Origin: Aquificota bacterium
GTDB taxonomy: Bacteria > Aquificota > Aquificia > Aquificales > Hydrogenothermaceae
Length of the DNA stretch: 17,620 nt
Assembly (NCBI GenBank): GCA_013153235.1
Contig: JAADEU010000123.1
Location: 1-17,620 of the forward strand
Direction of reading: 5' to 3'
The notes beneath the pieces were generated by a model. That model did no database searches. It saw only the letters and a list, made by a program, of their open reading frames with translations, and was not told the DNA's origin. Position numbers and translations under genes: made by a program. Below, piece by piece: positions 1 through 6,418 of the stretch (positions are counted from its first letter, which is position 1; every line of letters starts with the position of its first letter).

Positions 1-366
1 TTTTTTTATGTGCCTGGTTTCCGGTGTTTTTGGTCCTGGCTCGGTTTTTTTAGTCTTTTCGGCCTGTTTTTCCTGTGGAGGTTTCTGTCTGGTTTTATTT
101 TCAGGTCTGCTTTCTACTGTTTTTTTAGTGTGATTTTTATTTTCAGCTGGGGTGTGTTTCTTTTTATCCTGTGGAGGGGAGTTGTTCTTTTCTTTTTTCT
201 CAACAGAACTGTTTTGCTTTGCCGGTGGGGTGTAATGCCTGTTTTCTGGAAGTACGATTATCTTCTTCTCTTCCTTTTTTTCCGGCGAAAAAAGTAAAAC
301 CTTCAGAAGATACAGGTCTACAAGCACAACAGTTACAATGCCAAGGATTATTATTGCCTTCTTCAA
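1..366 (-). CDS. membrane-anchored Lys/Pro/Glu-rich protein, 5' part only
   Basis: The open frame on the minus strand starts here and leaves the window at base 1 after 122 codons without a stop. The product begins with a short basic stretch (Lys2-Lys3), then one hydrophobic helix at about residues 4-26, then a long low-complexity tail very rich in Lys, Pro, Glu, Gln, Asn and Thr. This suggests an inner-membrane anchor with an extended periplasmic linker, as in TonB-like, SPOR or lytic-enzyme-associated proteins; the domain that would decide this lies outside the window. The start used is TTG at 366, with an AAGGA-like ribosome site about 11 bases upstream. A second in-frame TTG at 390 would add eight mostly basic residues and sits inside the 20-bp palindrome. 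I do not recognise a family. The open frame on the opposite strand is poor in charged residues and is a shadow. Confidence 0.65.
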   Translation of the reverse strand, partial: MKKAIIILGIVTVVLVDLYLLKVLLFSPEKKEEKKIIVLPENRHYTPPAKQNSSVEKKEKNNSPPQDKKKHTPAENKNHTKKTVESRPENKTRQKPPQEKQAEKTKKTEPGPKTPETRHIKK

Positions 367-385
367 TTTATATTTTTTCCTTTTT

Positions 386-405
386 TTCAATTAAATTTAA
401 TTGAA
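386..405. repeat. 20-bp perfect AT-rich palindrome
   Basis: TTCAATTAAA is followed directly by its own reverse complement TTTAATTGAA, with no spacer. It lies 20 bases upstream of the TTG-366 start of the leftmost gene and about 80 bases upstream of the phosphorylase gene. It could be a dyad operator for either gene, or a cruciform in the 5' leader of the minus-strand gene. It has no GC-rich stem or T-run typical of an intrinsic terminator. Confidence 0.6.
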
Positions 406-427
406 CTCCCCCGTCAAAGGAAGGTTT

Positions 428-456
428 TTTATAATTTTGTTGTTATAATTTTACAA
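428..456 (-). promoter_or_regulatory. candidate sigma70-type promoter for the leftmost minus-strand gene
   Basis: Reading the minus strand, TTGTAA (456-451) is separated by exactly 17 bases from TATAAA (433-428). Transcription would start near 421, about 55 bases before the TTG at 366, so the 20-bp palindrome would lie in the leader. The match is read from the sequence only, in an AT-rich stretch where chance matches are frequent. Confidence 0.4.
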
Positions 457-460
457 CAAA
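436..460. promoter_or_regulatory. operator-like inverted repeat enclosing a TATAAT box
   Basis: TTTGTTGT (436-443) and its exact reverse complement ACAACAAA (453-460) are separated by 9 bases that begin with a consensus TATAAT (444-449) on the plus strand, 35 bases upstream of the phosphorylase ATG. No good -35 box lies 16-18 bases further upstream, so this promoter may need an activator, or the repeat may hold a repressor. The minus-strand promoter (428-456) overlaps the same element, so one protein could control both genes. Confidence 0.45.
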
Positions 461-484
461 TAACCGGATTTAAGGGGTGGTTGT

Positions 485-1327
485 ATGCTTGGAATTTTAG
501 GTGGTAGCGGACTTTACGATATTGATGGTCTGGAAATAATAAGGGAAGGAAAAATAATGACCCCCTACGGGGAGCCGTCAGATAATTACATTATTGCCAG
601 TTATAATGGCAGGGAGGTTGTATTCCTGCCAAGACACGGCAGGGGACATAAATATCCTCCCCATCTGATAAATTACAGGGCTAATCTGTGGGGTTTCAGG
701 AAACTCGGTGTTGACAGGATACTCTCCGTCAGTGCCGTCGGGGGTATAAATCCTCTTCTGAAGCCCGGGGATTTTGTGATTTCCGACCAGTTTCTGGATT
801 TTACCAAGGTAAGACCTGTCACATTTTACGAAGGGATTTACACAATAAAGGATGAGACGGATACCACAAACGACCTTGTTAATGAGTACCTCTCAAATGA
901 CAGGGTGGTTCATATAGACGTAACACAGCCGTTCTGCCCACACATGCGGTCAATTCTATCAGGTATAATGGAAGAAAAGGGCTTTAGACATCATACAAAG
1001 GGAACTTACGCAGCCACCGAGGGTCCCAGACTTGAAACATCAGCAGAGATAAAAGCCCTTTCATTACTTGGTGCCGATGTGGTTGGTATGACCCTTGTTC
1101 CTGAAATTGTTCTGGCAAGGGAGCTTTCCATGCATTTTGCCTCTGTGAATGTGGTAACAAATCTGGCAGCAGGTATCTCAGGGGATAGACTTACCTCTGA
1201 CGAGGTTATACAGATGATGCACCAGAGAACAGAGGAGATAAAGCAGGTAATACTCTCATTTATAGAAAATCTGCCCCAGAAGCTTGAGTGTAAATGTGAG
1301 GAGGTTCTTAACGGGGCTGCAATTTAA
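485..1327 (+). CDS. mtnP: MTAP/PNP-family nucleoside phosphorylase, probably 6-oxopurine type
   Basis: This family splits purine nucleosides or methylthio-nucleosides with phosphate, giving the free base and (methylthio)ribose-1-phosphate in purine or methionine salvage. At 280 aa it has family length. Visible motifs are GGSGLY (residues 6-11), PRHGRGH (49-55), NYRANLWGF (63-71), SAVGGI (83-88), EGPRLETSAE (179-188) and GMTLVPEIVLARE (201-213). True MTA phosphorylases carry TDYD in the base pocket, where Asp binds the adenine amino group. Here the segment is TNLA (225-228), the Asn type seen in 6-oxopurine and methylthioinosine phosphorylases. Residues about 117-139 form an acidic/polar insertion that I do not expect between the TFYEG segment and the VVHIDVTQPFCP segment. 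ATG at 485 follows GGGGTGG. The 3' end overlaps the convergent next gene by 4 bases. Family is certain; the substrate, and so the symbol, is less so. Confidence 0.9.
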   Translation: MLGILGGSGLYDIDGLEIIREGKIMTPYGEPSDNYIIASYNGREVVFLPRHGRGHKYPPHLINYRANLWGFRKLGVDRILSVSAVGGINPLLKPGDFVISDQFLDFTKVRPVTFYEGIYTIKDETDTTNDLVNEYLSNDRVVHIDVTQPFCPHMRSILSGIMEEKGFRHHTKGTYAATEGPRLETSAEIKALSLLGADVVGMTLVPEIVLARELSMHFASVNVVTNLAAGISGDRLTSDEVIQMMHQRTEEIKQVILSFIENLPQKLECKCEEVLNGAAI

Positions 1328-2184
1328 ACTTTGAAGGCCACCTTTACTTGACCCAGGATATCCTTCTGGGTCTTGTGTTTTCCTGAACATACGTTGTCCT
1401 TTTCCAGCAGATACAGCTGGTCCTCTGTGACCGGAGGTTCAGGCAGTAACCTGAAAACAGGGAGCATAAACCAGAAAAATCCTGAAGGCATCTCTATTAC
1501 AATTCTTTTTCTGCCTATGTAAGACAGGGCAAACTCAAAAAGCTCTTTATAGGATACTATCCTCGTTCCACACAGCTCTATTATTTCGTTCCTGAGACTT
1601 TCGTCCTCAACTGCTTTTTTTATTGTGTTTACAACATCATCAATATGTACCGGCTGCACCCTTCCCTTTGGAGCAAGGAGAACCGGTGTCAGCAGCGAGA
1701 ATTTTTTTAGGTCCTCAAACAGTTTCTGTCCTTTTCCCAGTATTATTGAGGGACGAAGTATCACATAATCTATACCTGAATCAATAACCAGTCTTTCGCC
1801 TTCCGCCTTGGTTCTTGCGTACCTGCTCTTTGAGTTTTCGTCAGCCCCCAGGGCTGACATCTGGATGAATTTCTTTACACCTGACCTTTTGGCCCCATCA
1901 ACAAGCTGCCTGACAAACTCAACATGTACCTTTTCAAAGGTAATCCCCTTTTTAGGTTCCTCATTGAGTATCCCAAGGAGGTTTATGACAACATCAGGGC
2001 TGTGTTTTTCAACAACAGTAGAGAGGTCTTCAGGAAACTCCTCAACCGTTATACCGGGGCCTTTACTTTCCAGTTTTTCAGGATTCCTTACAGGCAGAAC
2101 GAGCTGGTATTTATTCTCCAGCTCTTCAACAACGTACCTCCCTACAAAACCTGTTCCCCCGGTGATAAGGACCTTCATCTTCAC
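1324..2184 (-). CDS. NAD(P)-binding atypical SDR, NDUFA9/complex-I-assembly-like
   Basis: This is a Rossmann-fold nucleotide-sugar-epimerase-like protein of 286 aa. The N-terminus has the GGTGFVG dinucleotide-binding loop (residues 9-15), then a basic residue after beta-2 (VRNPEKL, 32-38) that fits NADP(H). VVINLLG (65-71) is the usual fourth strand, and YARTK (122-126) fits the YxxxK catalytic pair. SRY-ARTKAEGERLV, together with the ILRPSIILG and VQPVHIDDVV segments, resembles the NDUFA9-like branch of atypical SDRs. The natural substrate is unknown; bacterial homologues are usually called NAD-dependent epimerases. GTG at 2184 overlaps the TGA of the GGDEF gene (GTGA), suggesting translational coupling; ATG at 2178 would give the cleaner N-terminus MKVLITGG, and neither has a strong ribosome site. 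The stop overlaps the convergent phosphorylase stop, so no terminator fits between them. Confidence 0.85.
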   Translation of the reverse strand: MKMKVLITGGTGFVGRYVVEELENKYQLVLPVRNPEKLESKGPGITVEEFPEDLSTVVEKHSPDVVINLLGILNEEPKKGITFEKVHVEFVRQLVDGAKRSGVKKFIQMSALGADENSKSRYARTKAEGERLVIDSGIDYVILRPSIILGKGQKLFEDLKKFSLLTPVLLAPKGRVQPVHIDDVVNTIKKAVEDESLRNEIIELCGTRIVSYKELFEFALSYIGRKRIVIEMPSGFFWFMLPVFRLLPEPPVTEDQLYLLEKDNVCSGKHKTQKDILGQVKVAFKV

Positions 2185-3263
2185 TGAACTTCTACTTTAT
2201 TCTTACCTGACTTTTTCGCTTTGTACATTGCCTCATCTGCTCTTATAAGAAGGCTTTCTACAGTATCATCTTCTCTGATTTCTGTAACGCCAAAGCTTGC
2301 AGTAACCTGAATCTTCTTCTCCCCATCTTCATCAACAGGAATTTTTATATCCCTGTTTTCAATAATCTTTCTCAGTCTCTCTGCCACTTTGACGGCATCT
2401 TTGATTTCTATTCCTGGAAGCAGTATGGCAAACTCCTCACCACCAAGTCTGGCAATTATGGTATTGGCCCTCAGGTAAAATCTGAACACCTTTGCCAGCT
2501 CTTTCAGAACGATATCACCTGCAAGGTGTCCGTACTCGTCATTTATCTTTTTGAAGTTGTCAATGTCAACAAAAATCAAAGATGCAGGATAACCCCTTAT
2601 CTTTCTGTCCCTTATTGCATCCTCAAGTACCCTTTCAAACCTTCTCCTGTTAACAAGTCCTGTAAGGAAGTCTATTGAGGCCTCCCTCTTGGCATTTGAA
2701 AGCTCCTCCTTCAGGGAAACGACCTCAGCATGGTAGGATTTAAGCTCATTTTTCAGTTTCTGATTTTCTGCCCGGAGCTTTTTAAGCTCCTGGAGAATTT
2801 CCATCACAGCATCGCTGACAGTCTCAAGGGTTATATCCTCTTTTACCTTTTCAAGCTTGTCAGCATGCCCATCTATCTTCTCCTGATGGTTATCTATGTT
2901 GTTTATCAGTTCTTTCAGGGTTTCGTCCAGTTTGTCGGCTATACCCTTGAACTTTTCCGCCAGTTCCTCAGAGAGGTTTTCCTTCTCTGCAGAAATCTCT
3001 ATGGACTGGTGGTCTTCCTCGTAAATCTCCTTATACAGCCCTATCAGTTCAAGGTCATCAAGCTCCTTCTTCTGTTCTGCAAGGGAGCAGAAGATGTAGA
3101 ACCACTTCTCGTAATTACGGGGAACAGGCGGGATGTTATGTTTAATCAGGAAGCTTAATTCCTTCCTGACAATATTCATAAGGAATTTTATATCATCATG
3201 GCTGAGCTTTTTTGTTCCTTTAAGTTTATTGTAGAACTCGCAGGTTATCTTACTATTTGCCAT
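2181..3263 (-). CDS. diguanylate cyclase (GGDEF) with N-terminal helical sensor and coiled coil
   Basis: The protein makes the second messenger c-di-GMP from two GTP. Residues 1-90 form a helical domain with a PRNYEKWFY segment (48-56), a pattern I associate with GGDEF proteins carrying a cytosolic 'PxxYxxWy' module. Residues about 95-195 are heptad-like and Lys/Glu/Leu rich, consistent with a dimerising coiled coil. The GGDEF domain starts at DFLTGLVNRRRF (198-209). It has FVDIDNFKKIND (231-242) with the metal Asp, and the active signature GGEEF (274-278). The inhibitory site five residues before GGEEF reads RANT (265-268) instead of RxxD, so product inhibition by c-di-GMP is probably lost. 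There is no transmembrane segment, so it is cytoplasmic. ATG at 3263 follows AAGGA with good spacing. It lies 12 bases after the U32 gene and is coupled to the SDR gene. Confidence 0.93.
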   Translation of the reverse strand: MANSKITCEFYNKLKGTKKLSHDDIKFLMNIVRKELSFLIKHNIPPVPRNYEKWFYIFCSLAEQKKELDDLELIGLYKEIYEEDHQSIEISAEKENLSEELAEKFKGIADKLDETLKELINNIDNHQEKIDGHADKLEKVKEDITLETVSDAVMEILQELKKLRAENQKLKNELKSYHAEVVSLKEELSNAKREASIDFLTGLVNRRRFERVLEDAIRDRKIRGYPASLIFVDIDNFKKINDEYGHLAGDIVLKELAKVFRFYLRANTIIARLGGEEFAILLPGIEIKDAVKVAERLRKIIENRDIKIPVDEDGEKKIQVTASFGVTEIREDDTVESLLIRADEAMYKAKKSGKNKVEVQ

Positions 3264-3275
3264 GCATATTTCCTT

Positions 3276-4514
3276 CTACTTTGTTATTAATTGAGTATTT
3301 ATATTATTATCGGAAGTATCCACCTCTTTTATTAGATAAACTTTATCCCCTGGTCTGACCCTTTCCTCAGTCTTCAGTCCAACGACCATTCCCCTCTCAG
3401 CCTTATGGACATCTTTTCTCTCAACCTGCATGGAGCTGACCTTCTGTCTTACCAGTCCTGTTTTTTTACCGATGATGTGTATGGTGTCCCCGATTTCCAC
3501 AGGATGGTCTATCACCTTGAGTTCAGCCACGCTGATTTTAGGGTAAAACTTGATTATTTCACCTACGTACAGTTTTTTCTCTTTTGCTATGGACTTGTTG
3601 ATTCCAAAAAATCCTTCCCCAAAGTAAAAACCGGAGTCCCACTCCCTGTGATAAACCCTCTCCAGTCTGTCCCACAGGTCTTTCCACCCTTTTGTCTTCC
3701 ATTCACCATTGAGTATCCTGTCCCTTGCCTCCCTATAGGCTGAAGTGACCATATACGCATAATCGGCATTTTTGTTTCTACCCTCTATCTTCCAGCTATC
3801 GGCCCACATAAGCCTGTCCACGAAGTTTATTGTAACAAGGTCCCTTGCCGACAGAACATAGTCTGAGCCCAGGTAAAACTCCGTTCCTGTGTTTTTTGAA
3901 ACGATTTTCACATCAAACTCATGCCTGCAAACCTGGTAGCACTCACCTCTGTTTCCGGACTTTTCAAATACATCGTGGGACAGGAAACATCTTCCAGAAA
4001 CCGCCATACACATGGCCCCATGGATAAATATCTCTATCTCAAGATTTGTTTTCCTTTTAATGTCCAGCAGACCTTCCAGTTTTACCTCCCTGGCAGGGAC
4101 TATTCTCTTTATACCCATTTTTTCGTAGAACTTTGCAGCCTGTGAGTTGGAAACAGATGCCATTGTTGAAAGATGGGTTTCCATGCCCAGCTCTATGGAT
4201 TTTGAAAGTACAGCCATATCCCAGCCTATAACCGCATCAACACCGATTTCCTTAAGCTGGTGGAGGGTTTCGTTGATGTACGGAAGGTCATCCTCAAACA
4301 CAATTGAGTTTAAGACAATATACTGTCTTACCCCGGCATCCTGGGTGATTTTCCTTATTTCCTTAACATCTTCCATTGTGAATGTTGTTTTGAGGGCTCT
4401 CTGGTTAATCTTACCGACACCCATATATATAGCATCTGCACCTGCCTTTATAACAGCTGCAAGACCTTCGTAATGTCCCACAGGTGCAAGGATTTCAGGC
4501 TTTTTCCCTGACAT
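3276..4514 (-). CDS. trhP: U32 peptidase-family protein, TrhP/YegQ-like tRNA hydroxylation enzyme
   Basis: U32 family proteins were first described as peptidases. The YegQ/TrhP branch makes 5-hydroxyuridine at the tRNA wobble position with prephenate, and RlhA does a similar job on 23S rRNA. This 412-aa protein opens with PEILAPVGHYEGL and AGADAIYMGV. The core EIFIHGAMCMAVSGRC (161-176) and NRGECYQVCR (188-197) supplies four cysteines, C169, C176, C192 and C196, that fit the family's iron-sulphur site. A C-terminal beta-barrel (about 340-395, with VRPGDKVYL) matches the usual YegQ tail, and KIEGR (242-246) is the family's mid-region motif. ATG at 4514 follows a strong GGAGGTG six bases upstream. 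It is the first gene of a minus-strand unit. Family is very sure; the exact RNA target (TrhP versus another U32 branch) rests on similarity only. Confidence 0.88.
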   Translation of the reverse strand: MSGKKPEILAPVGHYEGLAAVIKAGADAIYMGVGKINQRALKTTFTMEDVKEIRKITQDAGVRQYIVLNSIVFEDDLPYINETLHQLKEIGVDAVIGWDMAVLSKSIELGMETHLSTMASVSNSQAAKFYEKMGIKRIVPAREVKLEGLLDIKRKTNLEIEIFIHGAMCMAVSGRCFLSHDVFEKSGNRGECYQVCRHEFDVKIVSKNTGTEFYLGSDYVLSARDLVTINFVDRLMWADSWKIEGRNKNADYAYMVTSAYREARDRILNGEWKTKGWKDLWDRLERVYHREWDSGFYFGEGFFGINKSIAKEKKLYVGEIIKFYPKISVAELKVIDHPVEIGDTIHIIGKKTGLVRQKVSSMQVERKDVHKAERGMVVGLKTEERVRPGDKVYLIKEVDTSDNNINTQLITK

Positions 4515-4532
4515 AAAACACCTCCATATAGT

Positions 4533-4552
4533 TTAAATATAATTAAATATAG
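4533..4552. repeat. tandem 10-bp repeat upstream of the U32 gene
   Basis: TTAAATATAA (4533-4542) is followed directly by TTAAATATAG (4543-4552): two copies matching at 9 of 10 positions, one helical turn apart. They lie 19-38 bases upstream of the U32 ATG. TTGAAC (4556-4551, minus strand) next to them is a possible -35 box. The repeat could be paired regulator sites or simply AT-rich promoter DNA. Confidence 0.35.
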
Positions 4553-4607
4553 TTCAAAAGTTCGGGCAAAACAAAAGCCAAAACCATAAAATATCACTTT
4601 TATGGCC

Positions 4608-4644
4608 TCAAGGCCTTGACACAAATCACACAGTTTTTTTAAAT
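4608..4644 (+). promoter_or_regulatory. trpC promoter with 12-bp palindrome over the -35 box
   Basis: A perfect TTGACA (4616-4621) is followed after 17 bases by TTAAAT (4639-4644), a 4/6 match to the -10 consensus. Transcription would start near 4651, about 26 bases before the TTG start. The 12-bp perfect palindrome TCAAGGCCTTGA (4608-4619) covers the first four bases of the -35 box, the position expected for a repressor site. The promoter call is moderate; the operator call is inference. Confidence 0.5.
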
Positions 4645-4676
4645 GTAAAGTAGATAAATAAAAAAGGAGCAGGCAG

Positions 4677-5453
4677 TTGAACATACTGGAAAAAATAATA
4701 CAGACGAAAAAAGAAGAGCTTCTGGATTATACGCCCGATTACATATCGTACCTCGAAAAGAAAATAGCAGGCAGGGACCCTGTAAGGGATTTTCCCTCTG
4801 CGTTAAAAAAGGAGGGAATAAACATAATCGCAGAGATAAAAAAGGCCTCTCCTTCTAAGGGGATAATCAGGGAGGATTTTGACCCGGTTAAAATAGCCAG
4901 AATATACCAGGAAAATGGTGCTTCTGCCATTTCTGTTCTCACAGACAAAGAGTATTTCAAGGGGGATGTGGTTTTCCTGAAGATGGTCAGACAGGTAGTC
5001 TCCCTGCCACTGCTCAGGAAAGACTTTATCATAGATAAAAGACAGATACTTGAGGCATTTGCCTACGGTGCAGACTCATTCTTACTGATTGCAGGTGTTC
5101 TGACAGAACCTGAGCTTAAGGAACTGATTAACTACGGAAGGGAGTTTGGGATGGAGCCTCTGGTTGAGATTCATACATTTGAGGAAGGTGCAAAGGCAAT
5201 AAATGCAGGGGCTAAAATTATAGGAATCAACAACAGGAACCTTGAAACATTTGAGGTAGATATAAACACCTCTATAAGACTTGCCCCTGAGATGAAAAAG
5301 CTGGGGGCTGAGATTGTGGTTGCAGAAAGCGGTCTGTCCACAAAGGACCAGCTCCTTGAGCTGAAAAAACACGGTGTTGATGCATTTTTAATAGGTGAAT
5401 CATTAATGAGGGAAAGGGATATCGGGGCAAAACTCAGGCAGTTAATCGAATGA
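4677..5453 (+). CDS. trpC: indole-3-glycerol phosphate synthase
   Basis: TrpC closes the indole ring: carboxyphenylamino-deoxyribulose phosphate gives indole-3-glycerol phosphate, CO2 and water, the fourth step of tryptophan synthesis, in the cytoplasm. The 258-aa protein is a single TIM barrel of normal length, not fused to TrpF. Catalytic positions known from the family are visible: IIAEIKKASPSKG gives E53 and K55, LLRKDF gives K115, PLVEIH gives E164, GINNRNL gives Asn at 185, and VAESGL gives the phosphate-site Ser. The start is TTG at 4677; an AAGGAG ribosome site ends seven bases before it, and the product starts with the usual NILEKI-type helix. No other trp gene is adjacent, so the pathway is scattered. 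The last 12 bases overlap the end of the convergent phosphatase gene. Confidence 0.96.
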   Translation: MNILEKIIQTKKEELLDYTPDYISYLEKKIAGRDPVRDFPSALKKEGINIIAEIKKASPSKGIIREDFDPVKIARIYQENGASAISVLTDKEYFKGDVVFLKMVRQVVSLPLLRKDFIIDKRQILEAFAYGADSFLLIAGVLTEPELKELINYGREFGMEPLVEIHTFEEGAKAINAGAKIIGINNRNLETFEVDINTSIRLAPEMKKLGAEIVVAESGLSTKDQLLELKKHGVDAFLIGESLMRERDIGAKLRQLIE

Positions 5454-6173
5454 AAAATACACCCTCCTTGCCTTTTCAAAGATAAACTCATCGGTAAACG
5501 GGTTATACGCCGTCAGCCTGTTTCCCAGCACACACCCTGTATCTATCCCATAACATCTGTTGTTTATGTAAGGCTCAGGGAAAACAACATGACCGTAAAC
5601 TATCTTTGGTGAGTTTTCGTCCACCATCCTGTCCTTCGTCCAGTCAACCCTCTCAGGAAATCCCTCTGGGGTGTATCTACCTGTCGTTTGTCCGTAAATC
5701 ACAAAATCCCTGACCTTTTTGTCTGTTTTTCCTATCATCTCATCCTTAATTCCTGCGTGGGCAACAACCACACTACCGTTGACCAGTATGTAAAGTGGCA
5801 GTGACTGGTAATACTCCATGTACCTCTGCCTCAGTTCAAATCGTTCTTCCACAGGCAGGTTCATAATTTCCCTGACGGTCTTTTCCAGACCTCTGCTGAC
5901 ATTTACCTTTTTCCCTGAAAACCACCTGTACAGCTTGAGGTTGTGGTTACTCTGAACCTCGTAAAAGAAACCTGCCTCTTTCATCTCAAAACACAGCTCA
6001 AGGGTCTTCAGGTTGTAGTCCCCCCTGTCAACTGTATCCCCAACAGAGATGATAACAGGGTCTTTTTCCTTCAGTATTCTGTTTACGAGACTTTCAAACT
6101 CCAGATAACAGCCGTGGACATCCCCTATCACAAACAGATTTTTGACATTTTTAAGCTCTGTATAAAAATCCAT
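5442..6173 (-). CDS. PPP-superfamily metallophosphatase, Pnkp-phosphatase/PrpE-like
   Basis: This is a cytoplasmic two-metal phosphoesterase of 243 aa. It has GDVHG (17-21), GDTVDRG (45-51), the usually GNHE/GNHD motif here as SNHN (75-78), HAG (139-141), YGHV (193-196) and IDTGCVLG (210-217). The order and the linking segments (KLYRWFSGKKVNVSRGL, IYGQTTGRYTPEGFPERVDW, NNRCYGIDTGC) resemble the phosphatase domain of bacterial Pnkp RNA-repair enzymes and PrpE-type diadenosine tetraphosphatases. No kinase or ligase domain is attached. All expected metal ligands and the catalytic His are kept, but the Gly and final acid of GNHD/E are changed. The upstream in-frame ATG at 6212 would overlap the previous gene by 37 bases; ATG at 6173, three bases after that gene's stop and behind AAGG, is preferred. 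The substrate (Ap4A, RNA 2',3' phosphates or protein) is not decided. Confidence 0.85.
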   Translation of the reverse strand: MDFYTELKNVKNLFVIGDVHGCYLEFESLVNRILKEKDPVIISVGDTVDRGDYNLKTLELCFEMKEAGFFYEVQSNHNLKLYRWFSGKKVNVSRGLEKTVREIMNLPVEERFELRQRYMEYYQSLPLYILVNGSVVVAHAGIKDEMIGKTDKKVRDFVIYGQTTGRYTPEGFPERVDWTKDRMVDENSPKIVYGHVVFPEPYINNRCYGIDTGCVLGNRLTAYNPFTDEFIFEKARRVYFSFD

Positions 6174-6175
6174 AA

Positions 6176-6418
6176 TTACCTTCGGTAAACCTCCAGCAAT
6201 TTGATTATCCACAGAAGTATAACAACAACCAGCCAGAAAACCAGAATAAACACAATACTGAACTGGAGTGTCTTTATGAATATCACAGCAAGGAGATAAA
6301 AAAGATAGGGCAGTGCAATCAGAATAACGGCAAAGACCACACCAACCAGAGCCAGAACCAGAAATGCAAGGAAGTACTGGATTGGGGTCTTTTTCTTTTC
6401 TACCGGAAACCTATCCAT
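6176..6418 (-). CDS. small two-helix membrane protein of unknown function
   Basis: This 80-aa protein starts with a short charged segment (MDRFPVEKKK), followed by two hydrophobic stretches at about residues 13-42 and 48-73 and a basic end (EVYRR). It should form a helical hairpin in the inner membrane with both ends in the cytoplasm. I recognise no family. It is well placed as a gene: its ATG overlaps the stop of mqnE by 8 bases, and its TAA stands two bases before the phosphatase ATG, so all three are probably translated from one message. The link to a quinone gene may be meaningful or only positional. Confidence 0.7.
   Translation of the reverse strand: MDRFPVEKKKTPIQYFLAFLVLALVGVVFAVILIALPYLFYLLAVIFIKTLQFSIVFILVFWLVVVILLWIIKLLEVYRR

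Noticed and set aside
10..404. Plus-strand open frames rich in Phe, Leu and Trp at the left edge
   Set aside because: They have low-complexity hydrophobic content and no ribosome site, and they mirror a Lys/Glu/Pro-rich minus-strand frame that looks like a real protein.
2730..3158. Plus-strand hydrophobic frame opposite the GGDEF gene
   Set aside because: The Leu/Phe/Val-rich translation is what the antisense of a Lys/Glu-rich coiled coil gives; it has no ribosome site.
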